The notes beneath the pieces were generated by a model, which worked only from the letters and a program-made list of their open reading frames with translations, was not told where the DNA came from and searched no databases. The translations under genes and the position numbers were made by a program. Below are positions 16,720 to 25,468 of a stretch of DNA of 64,000 bases, piece by piece. The first letter of the stretch is position 1; each line of letters opens with the position of its first letter. This DNA comes from Pseudodesulfovibrio sp. S3 (lineage in GTDB: Bacteria > Desulfobacterota > Desulfovibrionia > Desulfovibrionales > Desulfovibrionaceae): positions 1-64,000 of the forward strand of contig NZ_QTZO01000003.1 of NCBI RefSeq assembly GCF_004025585.1. Direction: 5' to 3'.

Positions 16720-18255
16720 ATGAGTGATTTGAAGTTCGTTCGTCCCATCCGGAGCAGGTCCATTCCTGAAGGCGTACAGCCCGTGGTCAGTCTGAAGGGA
16801 GTGACCAAGAGGTTCGGCAAGGTTCTTGCCAATGATTCCATCACGCTGGATGTCTATCCGGGCCGCATCAAGGCGCTGCTCGGCGAGAACGGTGCCGGTA
16901 AATCCACAATGATGTCCATGTTGGCGGGCCGCTACAAGCCGGACGAGGGCACCATAGAGGTCGATGGAAAGCCGGTCAGGTTTTCTTCCTCCAAAGATGC
17001 CATTGCTGCTGGTATCGGCATGGTCTATCAGCATTTCATGTTGGTGGACTCCATGACCGTGGCTGAGAATGTCCTTCTTGGCCAGGAAGGGAAATTTTTC
17101 ATAAATCCTAAAGAGATGACAGAACGCGTAGGAACCTTGGCCGTCAAGTATGGTCTTGATATCGATCCCGGCGCACGTATATGTGATCTTTCCATGGGCG
17201 AACGGCAACTGGTCGAGATCTTGAAGCTTTTGTATCGTGAAAGCCGTATCCTGATATTCGATGAACCCACCGCGGTCCTCACCCCGGAGGAGACCGGGAA
17301 TCTGTTCGAGGCGTTATGGCGCATGACCGAAGAGGGCAAGTCAATTATCTTCATCAGCCACAAGCTGGAAGAGGTCATTGCCCTGGCAGACGAAATCGCC
17401 ATTTTGCGCCGGGGACGCATCGAAGGGGAGCTTGACCCTGATTCCATCGAATCCAAGTCCGATCTTGCCTCGCGCATGGTGGGCAAGGAAGTGCTGCTCG
17501 AGGTCAATCGCGAACCTGTCGAGATCGGCAATCGGGTACTTGAGGTCAGGAATCTTACCGGACTTGGGCTGACCGAGGTTGACCTGGAGGTATACCAGGG
17601 AGAAATCGTGGCTTTGGTTGGTGTGGCCGGCAACGGTCAGAAGGCTCTGGTTGAGGCTGTCACCGGACTGTCCAAGCCACCCCTGGATACGGTATTCATC
17701 ATGGGCAAGCCCTGGCGTCAGTTCTTTGCGGAATCCACCTGGAACCGTTCCATGTGCTATATCCCCGAAGACCGGCTCGGCCTGGCCACGCTGCCGAATC
17801 AGAACTTGGTGGACAACCTGCTTTTGACCACGCGCAAGGGATTTGCCAAGGGGATGTGGCTCAACAAGAAGCAGGCGGCCAGGGATACGGTGAAACTCAT
17901 TGAGAAATTCGACATCAGACCGGGCCGTATCCACGCGCTTGCCTGGCAACTTTCCGGCGGCAACCTGCAAAAGGCCGTTCTGGCTCGTGAATTATTCCGT
18001 GAACCCAAGCTCATTGTTGCGGAGCAACCCACGCAGGGGCTGGATGTTTCGGCCACGGAAGAGGTCTGGAACCGGTTGCTTCAGGCGCGTTCCATGGCGG
18101 GCGTCCTGCTGGTTACCGGTGACCTGAATGAAGCTCTGCAACTGGCTGATCGGATTGCGGTAATTTATCGCGGGCAGATCCTGGACATCCTTTCCACTGC
18201 CGATAGGGGGGCTGTCAGGAAGATCGGTCCTCTCATGGCCGGTATTATTGATTAA
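16720..18255 (+). CDS. Nucleoside/sugar-type ABC transporter ATP-binding protein, duplicated ABC domain
   Basis: The 511-residue protein carries two ABC domains in tandem, as in RbsA/NupA-type ATPases. The first has Walker A GENGAGKSTMMSMLAGRY (about residue 55), signature LSMGERQLVEILKLLYR and Walker B ILIFDEPTAVLTPEE. The second (from about 270) has the degenerate P-loop GVAGNGQKALVEAV, signature LSGGNLQKAVLAREL and LIVAEQPTQGLDV, a pattern in which the second site is less canonical. It energises the two permeases encoded just upstream. The cluster BMP-permease-permease-ATPase after gpt suggests uptake of purine nucleosides or bases; the ligand is inferred, not shown. Confidence 0.9.
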   Translation: MSDLKFVRPIRSRSIPEGVQPVVSLKGVTKRFGKVLANDSITLDVYPGRIKALLGENGAGKSTMMSMLAGRYKPDEGTIEVDGKPVRFSSSKDAIAAGIGMVYQHFMLVDSMTVAENVLLGQEGKFFINPKEMTERVGTLAVKYGLDIDPGARICDLSMGERQLVEILKLLYRESRILIFDEPTAVLTPEETGNLFEALWRMTEEGKSIIFISHKLEEVIALADEIAILRRGRIEGELDPDSIESKSDLASRMVGKEVLLEVNREPVEIGNRVLEVRNLTGLGLTEVDLEVYQGEIVALVGVAGNGQKALVEAVTGLSKPPLDTVFIMGKPWRQFFAESTWNRSMCYIPEDRLGLATLPNQNLVDNLLLTTRKGFAKGMWLNKKQAARDTVKLIEKFDIRPGRIHALAWQLSGGNLQKAVLARELFREPKLIVAEQPTQGLDVSATEEVWNRLLQARSMAGVLLVTGDLNEALQLADRIAVIYRGQILDILSTADRGAVRKIGPLMAGIID

Positions 18256-18327
18256 TCTGCATTCAAGACTTGTATTTCCCGGTCATTTGAACCGGATAAC
18301 CAATCACAGTTTTAGAGGGGATTTGAT

Positions 18328-19086
18328 ATGAAGTTCAACAAGTTTAATTTTCTTTTGGCATTCGTCCTGATACTGGCGATGGGCGCATTCACCGCCGTTC
18401 ATGCCGGAACCACCCTGGAAAAGATCAAGACTGCTGGCGTCATCACCGTAGGCAACAGCCCCGACTATCCGCCTTTCGAGTCCATTGGCGACGGTGGTGA
18501 GCGCGTCGGCTTCGATATCGATCTCCTGAACGCCATTGCCAAAAAAATGGGCGTGAAAATCCAGTGGGTGACCATGGACTTCGCCGCCATCGTTACTGCC
18601 GTGCAGAGCGGCCAGGTGGACATGGGCATATCCGGTTTCAGCATTACTCCCGAACGTGCCGAACAGGTGAGTTTTTCTTCGCCCTATATCGCCAGTGGTC
18701 AGGTCATCGTCGTGCGCAATGACTCCGATATCAAATCGGTTGAAAATCTGAACGGCAAGAAAATCGCAGTTCAGCTTGGCACCACCGGAGAGCAGGAGGC
18801 CGACAAGGTCGAAGGCGCTGAAGTGGTCAAGCCGGAAAGCTACAACATCGCTTTCATGATGCTGAGAAACAAGGCTGCCGATGCGGTCATCGCGGACATC
18901 TCCGTTGCCGACGAGTTCGTCAAGGACGGCACATTCAAGCGCGCCGGAGCCCCGTTGTCCTTTGAGGAATTCGCCATGATCTCCCGCAAGGGGAATGATG
19001 CCCTGCTGGACGCTTTGAATAAGGCGTTAGAGGAACTGAAGCAGGATGATACCTATGCCGCCATCGTCAAGAAGTGGAATCTGTAG
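18328..19086 (+). CDS. Amino-acid ABC transporter substrate-binding protein
   Basis: The 252-residue protein has a signal peptide (about 26 residues ending TAVHAG) and a type 3 solute-binding domain. ITVGNSPDYPPFESIGDG, RVGFDIDLLNAIAKKMGVK and VTAVQSGQVDMGISGFSITP are classic of polar amino-acid receptors of the HisJ/ArtJ kind. The residues in PDYPPFE and the later R-A-E-Q-V-S-F-S region would form the amino-acid pocket. Whether it binds glutamine, arginine or another amino acid is not decidable here. AGAGGGG precedes the ATG. One permease gene follows, but no ATPase gene is adjacent. Confidence 0.9.
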   Translation: MKFNKFNFLLAFVLILAMGAFTAVHAGTTLEKIKTAGVITVGNSPDYPPFESIGDGGERVGFDIDLLNAIAKKMGVKIQWVTMDFAAIVTAVQSGQVDMGISGFSITPERAEQVSFSSPYIASGQVIVVRNDSDIKSVENLNGKKIAVQLGTTGEQEADKVEGAEVVKPESYNIAFMMLRNKAADAVIADISVADEFVKDGTFKRAGAPLSFEEFAMISRKGNDALLDALNKALEELKQDDTYAAIVKKWNL

Positions 19087-19140
19087 TTGATTGAAATTGG
19101 GCAGGGAGACCGTTCTCCCTGCCCCTTCGAGGAGTAGGCT

Positions 19141-19851
19141 ATGGATTTCTCACTGATCTTCAAACACTATGACATGTTTCTGGACGGAACCCTGGTTACG
19201 CTGCAGGTCACCGTGGGCGCCTTGGTCATGGGCCTTGTCCTGGGGATACTGGCCGGGACAGGGCGTATAAGTCGACGTCTGCAGATACGCGTACTCGCCG
19301 ACATCTATATTCAGGTTATTCGGGGCACCCCGATGCTGTTGCAGATCATTTTTTTCTATCTTGGCTTTCCGCAACTCTACATGTTGGCAACCGGCGAGGG
19401 CTTTACTCCCGATCCGTTGCTTACGGGTATCATTGCGCTCGGCATCAACAGCGGGGCGTACAATGCCGAGATCATCCGCGCGGGCATCCAGTCCATCGAC
19501 AAGGGGCAGATGGAAGCCTCGCGCAGTTCGGGACTGTCCCATATCCAGGCCATGGTGTACGTGATCCTGCCCCAGGCCCTCAAACGCATGATCCCGCCGC
19601 TTGGCAACGAGCTTGTCGTTCTCCTCAAGGATTCGTCGCTTATCTCCACCATCGGCGTGGGCGAACTCATGTTCACCGCCAAGGTGCTTGGCGCGAGGTA
19701 CTATACCTATGTGCCCTTCCTGGTGGGGGTGGGCTGCATATACCTGACCCTGACCTTTGGATTCTCTCGTTTCTTCAATGCCCTGGAACGCAAATTGGCT
19801 TCCGGCAGCGGGACCCGCGAGGAAAACGGAGCGGTCCCGGACCTGGGATAA
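19141..19851 (+). CDS. Amino-acid ABC transporter permease
   Basis: The 236-residue membrane protein belongs to the HisM/GlnP permease family. It opens with a FLDGTLVTLQVTVGALVMGL helix, has IRGTPMLLQIIFFYLGFPQL typical of polar amino-acid permeases, and carries the EAA loop ASRSSGLSHIQAMVYVILPQ that docks on the ATPase. VVLLKDSSLISTIGVGELMF closes the pattern. It starts 54 bases after the binding-protein stop with AGGAGTAGG upstream. No ATP-binding gene follows before the terminator, so an ATPase from elsewhere in the genome must power it, or the set has lost one. Confidence 0.9.
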   Translation: MDFSLIFKHYDMFLDGTLVTLQVTVGALVMGLVLGILAGTGRISRRLQIRVLADIYIQVIRGTPMLLQIIFFYLGFPQLYMLATGEGFTPDPLLTGIIALGINSGAYNAEIIRAGIQSIDKGQMEASRSSGLSHIQAMVYVILPQALKRMIPPLGNELVVLLKDSSLISTIGVGELMFTAKVLGARYYTYVPFLVGVGCIYLTLTFGFSRFFNALERKLASGSGTREENGAVPDLG

Positions 19852-19869
19852 GCAGTTCGTACTCGAATG

Positions 19870-19904
19870 AAAAGCCCCTTCACGTTGATCGTGAAGGGGC
19901 TTTT
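19870..19904. terminator. Bidirectional terminator between amino-acid permease and DUF903 lipoprotein
   Basis: A 15-base-pair perfect stem (AAAAGCCCCTTCACG and its complement, TTGAT loop) has A-tract and T-tract flanks, so it can end transcripts from both sides. Confidence 0.9.
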
Positions 19905-19916
19905 CCCATGTCGGAG

Positions 19917-20138
19917 TTATTGTTCCTTGATGAATTGGATTTCCTGCTTTTTGAGCATGATTTCCTTGCCTTCTTCATCCTGGAAAACATAGGTGTCCGC
20001 TTCGACATTGTACTGCGGATTCTCGGTGGATATGTAGGTTTCACCTGTATGGGTGGTGATTTTATATTTAGCTCCCATACAGGCAGCCAATATGAAGGGG
20101 AGGGCCGCGGCGGTGAGTATCAGGAAAAATCTATTCAT
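19917..20138 (-). CDS. YgdI/YgdR-type small lipoprotein (DUF903)
   Basis: The 73-residue protein has a lipoprotein signal, LPFILAACM, with lipidation at about residue 20, and a mature part YKITTHTGETYISTENPQYN followed by VEADTYVFQDEEGKEIMLKK. This matches the small beta-rich YgdI/YgdR (DUF903) family, in which a glycine/aspartate turn of the form D-x-x-G-K is conserved. The function of the family is unknown; members are predicted envelope lipoproteins. It stands alone between a terminator and an amidohydrolase gene on the same strand. Confidence 0.85.
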   Translation of the reverse strand: MNRFFLILTAAALPFILAACMGAKYKITTHTGETYISTENPQYNVEADTYVFQDEEGKEIMLKKQEIQFIKEQ

Positions 20139-20235
20139 TCAACGTCTCCAATGCTGGATTGCAAGAGTTATATAAACTTACCTGTCAAAGACGGCAGTAA
20201 TCAACCCTTTATTTGCTGTGAGCGACATGAATAAT

Positions 20236-21021
20236 CTAGTCGAACAAGATTCCGGCCCTGTTAAGGAGCGCTTCGAGTTCCTCGGCGTTCAGGTTGAGAC
20301 GCCGGGAAATCTGTTCGATTTCGGAGGCTGCGTCAAATAGGGGATAGTCGCTGCCGAAAAGAATACGTTCAGGCGAGAACGCCTTGAACAGCCTGGAGAG
20401 CATGGCGTCGTCCACAAAGTCCATGACACTGGAACAGTCGACGTAAACATCGGTTCCGGCCAGATGCTCAATTGCATATTCCCAATGCTTGTATCCGCCC
20501 ATGTGGGCCGCAATCATGGGAGGCCCGGGAAAGGCCTTGCGCAGGGCGGCCATTTTCTTCGGGCAGGACGGGTTTTCGTCGGGCGGCAAGGTGTCACCGA
20601 CGTGAAACATGCAGACAAATCGGTCCTTGACCAATTCCATTACAGCATAGAGCTTTTGATCATCCATGCGGTATCCTTGAAAATCAGGGTGGAATTTAAG
20701 CCCTTTGATACCGTTTGCTTCCAGTCGGTCCAGTTCCTCGGCGTTACGGTCGAAATCAGGGTGCAGGGTGCCGAATGGGATGAACCGCTGATTGCTTTCC
20801 TTGAGTTCGATGGCCCAATTGTTGGCGGGTATGACCTGATCCGGCGAGGTCGCTGCTGTCAGGACCACGGCCTTTTCCAGGCCCGCCTTGTCCAGGCGCG
20901 CCACGAGATCGTCCGCCTTTCCGGTGCCTACGGGAGTTATTCCGTAGTGGTCTTCCAGCTGAACAAGAACCTTATGGGCTATCTTGGGATTGAATGCATG
21001 GGCGTGTATATCGATTCGCAT
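20236..21021 (-). CDS. Amidohydrolase family 2 metal-dependent hydrolase
   Basis: The 261-residue protein has the TIM-barrel amidohydrolase 2 pattern. An N-terminal metal site HAH sits in RIDIHAHAFNP, followed by KFHPDFQGY, a histidine in IAAHMGGYKHW and a late aspartate in ILFGSDYPLFD. Relatives include decarboxylases and hydrolases acting on aromatic or lactone substrates; the substrate here cannot be told. The length is short for the family but covers all metal-ligand positions. It lies upstream of a small lipoprotein gene and downstream of the thioesterase gene, about 85 bases away, with no obvious joint pathway. Confidence 0.85.
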   Translation of the reverse strand: MRIDIHAHAFNPKIAHKVLVQLEDHYGITPVGTGKADDLVARLDKAGLEKAVVLTAATSPDQVIPANNWAIELKESNQRFIPFGTLHPDFDRNAEELDRLEANGIKGLKFHPDFQGYRMDDQKLYAVMELVKDRFVCMFHVGDTLPPDENPSCPKKMAALRKAFPGPPMIAAHMGGYKHWEYAIEHLAGTDVYVDCSSVMDFVDDAMLSRLFKAFSPERILFGSDYPLFDAASEIEQISRRLNLNAEELEALLNRAGILFD

Positions 21022-21106
21022 GAGCGGATTCTATCCAGAGGGATGATGGGATGTAAACAGATGTTTGAATAAAAAAAGAAAAAAATATGGATTGAATTCC
21101 GAGGTG

Positions 21107-21526
21107 TTAATTGAATAGTTCTTTGAGCCAGTCAGGGATGGGAACAGGTTTGCCGTTGTGGTTGACACAGGCGTGACTGGTCGTGCCTGTGGCGTGCAGG
21201 ATGGTTTTATCGTCATTCCAGATTTCATAGACGAATTCGATGGAGGCCCGGCCCCATTTGGCGATGCCGGTTCGCACGAAAATGTGGTCGTCGTAACGGG
21301 CCGGCGTTCGGTAGCGGCATTGGGCTTCGCGGACGGGCAACATGATGCCGCGCTCTTCGGCCTCACGGTAGCTCAATCCGCTTTCCCGGATGAACTGGCT
21401 GCGAGAACGTTCGAAAAGATGAAGGTATTCTGCATGATAAAGCACACGCATGGCATCGGTCTCGCCGTACGAAATATAATGCGAATACCATGTGTCGTAT
21501 TCGGGAAAATCAGATTTGACGGCCAT
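21107..21526 (-). CDS. Acyl-CoA thioesterase, YbgC/FadM type
   Basis: The 139-residue protein is a single hotdog-fold domain of the 4-hydroxybenzoyl-CoA thioesterase family. SHYISYGETDAMRVLYHAEY is the catalytic helix region and includes the expected aspartate (TDA) and YH. RYRTPARYDDHIFVRTGIAK and the IEFVYEIWNDDKTILHATGT strand follow. It cleaves an acyl-CoA or acyl-ACP; the substrate is unknown. Its start codon overlaps the end of the phosphoglycerate-mutase-like gene by one base, so it is the last gene of the minus-strand amino-acid operon. Confidence 0.85.
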   Translation of the reverse strand: MAVKSDFPEYDTWYSHYISYGETDAMRVLYHAEYLHLFERSRSQFIRESGLSYREAEERGIMLPVREAQCRYRTPARYDDHIFVRTGIAKWGRASIEFVYEIWNDDKTILHATGTTSHACVNHNGKPVPIPDWLKELFN

Positions 21527-22722
21527 TACTTCATACCGAACCGATCAATGGCATGGGAAAGCAGTTCATAGCCTTTATCGAGCCTCAGGCCGGTGCTGTC
21601 TGCGGTCTTTTCACTGAAACCGTTCACACCCGAAGGCGCACATCCGGGGCCGTTGAGGATGAACGGCACGGCGTCCATGGTGTGGGTCTTTTCCACGATG
21701 GGTGTGAAATGGTCGCAAGTGATGATCCAGGCGACCTCCTCGTCCTTGAGGGCTTTTCGCAGGGGGGCGACCACCCGGGCGTCGAACCGGCTGATGGCCT
21801 CCACCTTGTCCCTGGCGTTGCCGCCGTGGCCGCATTCGTCGGGGCCTTCCAGATGGATGAAGGCAAAGTCGTTGTTTTCGAGGAACTTCAGGGCAGCGTC
21901 CACCTTGCCCTGATAATTCGTGTCGAGGAGGCCGGTTGCTCCTTCCACGTCAATAACGTCCATGCCCGAGGCAAAACCGAGTCCCTTGATCAGATCCACT
22001 GCGGAGATGACGGCACCGCGCATGCCGAATGTCTCTTTGAAGTTCGGCAGATTGAGTGGACGGCCCTGACCCCAAGGCCAGATGGAATTGGCTCTCGACG
22101 TGTTGAGTTGGCGATCCTCCAGCAGTTCCTTGGCTTCAAATACGAGATCCCATAAAAGAGGACTCTTCGAATAGGTGCGCAGATCGAGTTTGATGGGCTT
22201 GTCCGTGATGTCGTGGGGCGGATTGATGTGCAATCCGGCGTCGTCGGTGAGCGCACCTTCCTTTTGCACCAGAAGGTGGCGATACTGAATACCCGGATAG
22301 AAGGTGTATATGTCGTTGCCGAGTTTGTTCTGCAACGCCTGAACCAAGGGTTTGGACACCTCGGTGGAGATATGGCCGGACGAATAGTCACGCATGTACC
22401 CGTCGATGGTCAGCTTGGAGACCGTGACCAGATTGAGCCGCCAGACAAGGTCGTCAGGCCCGAGCTCAAGCCCTTGGGCGGCCGCTTCGATGGGGCCGCG
22501 TCCGGTATGGTAGATGGCCGGGTCAAAGCCCAGAAGCGACATGTTGGCCACGTCCGAACCCGGCGCCATGCCCTCGGGCACGGTCTGCGCCCGGCCCACA
22601 ACGCCGGTCTTGGCGAGTTCGTCCATGTTCGGTGTTATAGCGGCCTCCATTGTGGTCTTGCCGCCCAGTTCGTCCAGGGGCCAGCCACCCATACCGTCCG
22701 CAATAAGGTAGAGAAGTTTCAT
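21526..22722 (-). CDS. ApgM-family phosphoglycerate mutase homologue, probable homoserine kinase
   Basis: The 398-residue protein belongs to the alkaline-phosphatase-like cofactor-independent phosphoglycerate mutase family of the archaeal type (ApgM). Metal/phosphate sites are visible in LLYLIADGMGGWP, GSDVANMSLLGFDP (with the nucleophilic serine), HLEGPDECGHGG and ITCDHFTPIVEKTHT. A subgroup of this family has been proposed to be homoserine kinase because its genes sit with threonine synthesis genes. Here it directly follows homoserine dehydrogenase with 14 bases between, and no GHMP-type thrB is in the window. I therefore infer homoserine phosphorylation, while a glycolytic mutase role remains possible. 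Confidence 0.8.
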   Translation of the reverse strand: MKLLYLIADGMGGWPLDELGGKTTMEAAITPNMDELAKTGVVGRAQTVPEGMAPGSDVANMSLLGFDPAIYHTGRGPIEAAAQGLELGPDDLVWRLNLVTVSKLTIDGYMRDYSSGHISTEVSKPLVQALQNKLGNDIYTFYPGIQYRHLLVQKEGALTDDAGLHINPPHDITDKPIKLDLRTYSKSPLLWDLVFEAKELLEDRQLNTSRANSIWPWGQGRPLNLPNFKETFGMRGAVISAVDLIKGLGFASGMDVIDVEGATGLLDTNYQGKVDAALKFLENNDFAFIHLEGPDECGHGGNARDKVEAISRFDARVVAPLRKALKDEEVAWIITCDHFTPIVEKTHTMDAVPFILNGPGCAPSGVNGFSEKTADSTGLRLDKGYELLSHAIDRFGMK

Positions 22723-22736
22723 ATATAATCTTAGCG

Positions 22737-24029
22737 CTAGAGGATTCTGAATTTAACGCAGGGTTCCACGGAAAAGTCCATGGCATCCACCTCGGTGATC
22801 ATGGCGTCCACGTCCTTTGCGGCCGTCTCATGGGTGATGATGACCATGGGTACGCCTTCGGCTCCGGCTTCGCCCTTTTGTACGGCCTGAGCAATGGATA
22901 TGCCGTGGTCGGCCATGGACCGGGTGATGGAGGCCATGACGCCCGTGCGGTCGGCCACGGTGAAGCGGAAGTAGTATTTTGATTCGGACTCTTCCGGGGG
23001 GAGTATGGTCGCCCTGGAGATCGGCTGGTTGGTGAAGCCGGTATTGTCGAATGAGTCGGAGTCCATCTTGCGGATCAGGTTCATGATGTCGGCCAGCACG
23101 GCGCTGCCCGTGGGCAGGTCTCCGGCGCCCTGACCATGCAGCATGATCGGACCCACAGCATTGCCCTCCAGGCGAACGGCATTGTAGTTGCCGCCCACGC
23201 GGGCCAAGAGATACGTGTAGGGAACCAGAGCAGGGTGCACACCCGCTTCGAGTCTGCCGTTCACGTCCATCACATGGGCCAGCAGCTTGATGCGGTATCC
23301 GAACTCGCGGGCGAATTCGATGTCCATGGGCGTTACGCTGGTAATGCCCTGGATGGGAATCTCGGCCAGAGGATAGTCCATGCCGTAGGCCATGCGTATC
23401 AGTACGCAGAGCTTGTGCGCGGTGTCGAATCCTTCGATGTCGAAGGTCGGGTCCGCTTCGGCGTAGCCAAGGTCCTGAGCATCGGCCAGGGCTTTTTGAA
23501 AATCCACTCCCTTGGTGGTCATTTCGGATAGGATGTAGTTGGCCGTGCCGTTCATGATGCCGAGCATGTTGATGATCTCGTCCCCGGCCAGGCTCTCCTT
23601 GAGAGTCTGGACAATGGGGATGCCACCGGCACAGCTTGCCTCGAACATCAATCCCACCGAGTTCTTATGGGCAGCCTCGAACAGCTCCAGACCGTGTTCG
23701 GCCAGGAGGTGCTTGTTGGCCGTGACCACATGTTTGCCTGCGGCAAAAGCCTTGAGCATCAACTCTCTGGCAGTATCCAGGCCGCCCATGAGTTCGACCA
23801 CTATGTCGACGTTCGGATCATTGACCAGCACGTTCAGGTCGTCGGTGAAGGTTACGTCCGATCCGGGATTTACGGCCCGTTTCTTTTTCAGATCGCGAAC
23901 CAGAATCGAGGATATCTCGATCCTTTTGCCGAGCCGCTTTTCAATGCGGGCGGCATTCATCTTGAGAATCTTGGCCAGGCCGGAACCGACAGTTCCGAAA
24001 CCGCCAAGGCCGAGTTTGATAACGTCCAT
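22737..24029 (-). CDS. hom: Homoserine dehydrogenase
   Basis: The 430-residue enzyme reduces aspartate semialdehyde to homoserine with NAD(P)H. It has the N-terminal Rossmann block LGLGGFGTVGSGLAKIL, VVTANKHLLAEHGLELF, the catalytic region SCAGGIPIVQTLKESLAGDE and DLGYAEADPTFDIEGFDTAH with the substrate-binding glutamate/aspartates. A C-terminal ACT domain (about 352-430, YYFRFTVADRTGVMASITRS) suggests allosteric control, often by threonine. It sits two bases after an AlaC-type aminotransferase and before a probable homoserine kinase, forming a threonine/methionine branch operon. Confidence 0.95.
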   Translation of the reverse strand: MDVIKLGLGGFGTVGSGLAKILKMNAARIEKRLGKRIEISSILVRDLKKKRAVNPGSDVTFTDDLNVLVNDPNVDIVVELMGGLDTARELMLKAFAAGKHVVTANKHLLAEHGLELFEAAHKNSVGLMFEASCAGGIPIVQTLKESLAGDEIINMLGIMNGTANYILSEMTTKGVDFQKALADAQDLGYAEADPTFDIEGFDTAHKLCVLIRMAYGMDYPLAEIPIQGITSVTPMDIEFAREFGYRIKLLAHVMDVNGRLEAGVHPALVPYTYLLARVGGNYNAVRLEGNAVGPIMLHGQGAGDLPTGSAVLADIMNLIRKMDSDSFDNTGFTNQPISRATILPPEESESKYYFRFTVADRTGVMASITRSMADHGISIAQAVQKGEAGAEGVPMVIITHETAAKDVDAMITEVDAMDFSVEPCVKFRIL

Positions 24030-24031
24030 GC

Positions 24032-25243
24032 TTACCCCTTGGCGAAAAATTTTCGCAGATTGCGAACAGCCTGGTTGGTGCGGTGGCGGTTTTCCACGAA
24101 ACTGAAACGAACGTGGTCATCGCCGTACTGACCGAAACCGAGGCCGGGAGAAACTGCAACTTCAGCTTCCTGCAGGAGCATTTTGGAGAATTCGACGGAA
24201 CCCATCTTCTTGAATTCTTCAGGAATAGCTGCCCACAGGAACATGGTCGCCTTGGGAGGGGTGACCTCCCAGCCGATGCGATTCAATCCTTCGCACAGGG
24301 CGTCGCGGCGGTCCTGATAGACTGCCATGATCTCCTTGACGGCACAATCCATATCGTCCTGGGTAAATTTGGGGTTGGCTTCGAGGTCGCCGTTCAGAGC
24401 GCAGGCGGCTGCAATCTGGATGGGCTGATAGATGCCGTAATCCAGGTAGCTCTTGATGCGGGTAAGGGCGTTGACCATCTCCGGGTTGCCCACGCAAAAA
24501 CCGACGCGCATCCCGGCCATGGAATAACTCTTGGTCATGGAGAAGAATTCCACGCCCACATCCTTGGCTCCTTCGGCCTGCAGGAAGCTCGGGGCTACAT
24601 ATCCGTCGAATACGAAATCCGCATAGGCGAGATCGTGAATGACGTACAGTTCGTTTTCCTTGGCGAAATCCACGATACGCTGGAAAAAGTTCAGATCCAC
24701 GCACTGGGTGGTCGGGTTGTGCGGAAAGTTGATGATCAGGAGCTTGGGTTTGGGCCAGGTGTGCTTGACCGCAGTTTCCAGGTTTTCGAAGAAATCCTGT
24801 CCCGGTCCGATGGGAACCCGGCGCACGTCCGCCCCTGCGATGATGGAGGCGTAGGGGTGGATGGGGTAGGCCGGGTCCGGTGCCAGAACCACGTCGCCGG
24901 GGGAGAGCATGGCCAGTCCCAGATGGGCAAGCCCTTCCTTGGCGCCCATGGTTACGCAGATCTCCTTGTCGTGGTCAAGCGAGACATTGTAACGGCGGGA
25001 GTACCAGTTGCGAATGGCGTGACGCAGGCCCTTGATCCCCTTGGATGCCGAATATTTGGAGTTGCCGGGCTTGTATGCCGCTTCGGTCAGCTTGTCGAGA
25101 ATGCACTTCGGGGTGGGCACATCAGGGTTGCCCATGCCCAGGTCGATGATGTCCGCACCCGCGTGGCGCAGCTTCATCTTGAGTTCGTTGACTTGGGCGA
25201 ATACGTAGGGAGGCAAACGATCGACTCTCGCAAACTTGGACAT
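24032..25243 (-). CDS. PLP-dependent aminotransferase, AlaC-like
   Basis: The 403-residue class I/II aminotransferase shows [40 protein letters not shown], the [13 protein letters not shown] region, [13 protein letters not shown] with the cofactor-ring asparagine, [15 protein letters not shown] and the PLP lysine in [16 protein letters not shown]. Sequence style is closest to AlaC (glutamate-pyruvate aminotransferase) and related aspartate or diaminopimelate aminotransferases. The position before hom suggests a role in aspartate-family or alanine metabolism, but the substrate is not fixed by sequence. I set the start at 25243 (MSKFARV), preceded by TGAGGAG; the open frame to 25282 adds 13 unlikely residues. 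Confidence 0.88.
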   Translation of the reverse strand: MSKFARVDRLPPYVFAQVNELKMKLRHAGADIIDLGMGNPDVPTPKCILDKLTEAAYKPGNSKYSASKGIKGLRHAIRNWYSRRYNVSLDHDKEICVTMGAKEGLAHLGLAMLSPGDVVLAPDPAYPIHPYASIIAGADVRRVPIGPGQDFFENLETAVKHTWPKPKLLIINFPHNPTTQCVDLNFFQRIVDFAKENELYVIHDLAYADFVFDGYVAPSFLQAEGAKDVGVEFFSMTKSYSMAGMRVGFCVGNPEMVNALTRIKSYLDYGIYQPIQIAAACALNGDLEANPKFTQDDMDCAVKEIMAVYQDRRDALCEGLNRIGWEVTPPKATMFLWAAIPEEFKKMGSVEFSKMLLQEAEVAVSPGLGFGQYGDDHVRFSFVENRHRTNQAVRNLRKFFAKG

Positions 25244-25468
25244 GGCGGTAAAACTCCTCAATAAATATAGTGGTACAAGCAAAATTTCTTACTCTGCACC
25301 GTCTTCACTGTCAAAATGAAAATAAGCGGACTTGTATGCCACACATTGATGTCGGCGGGTAAAGTATCGGTTCCGTCTTGACCTGACTGTCAGTTTTTCT
25401 TAGCGTTCTTTTTTTCATTGATAATAAACACGGTTCAATGCCGTAATATTTTTCTAAGGAGACAGTTC
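25244..25468. promoter_or_regulatory. Divergent promoter region between aminotransferase operon and ilvE
   Basis: The 225 bases between two divergent start codons are AT-rich and hold the promoters for both directions. A possible ilvE -35 (TTGACC at about 25378) has no good -10 at standard spacing. I see no attenuator-like hairpin or leader peptide rich in branched-chain codons. Confidence 0.4.
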
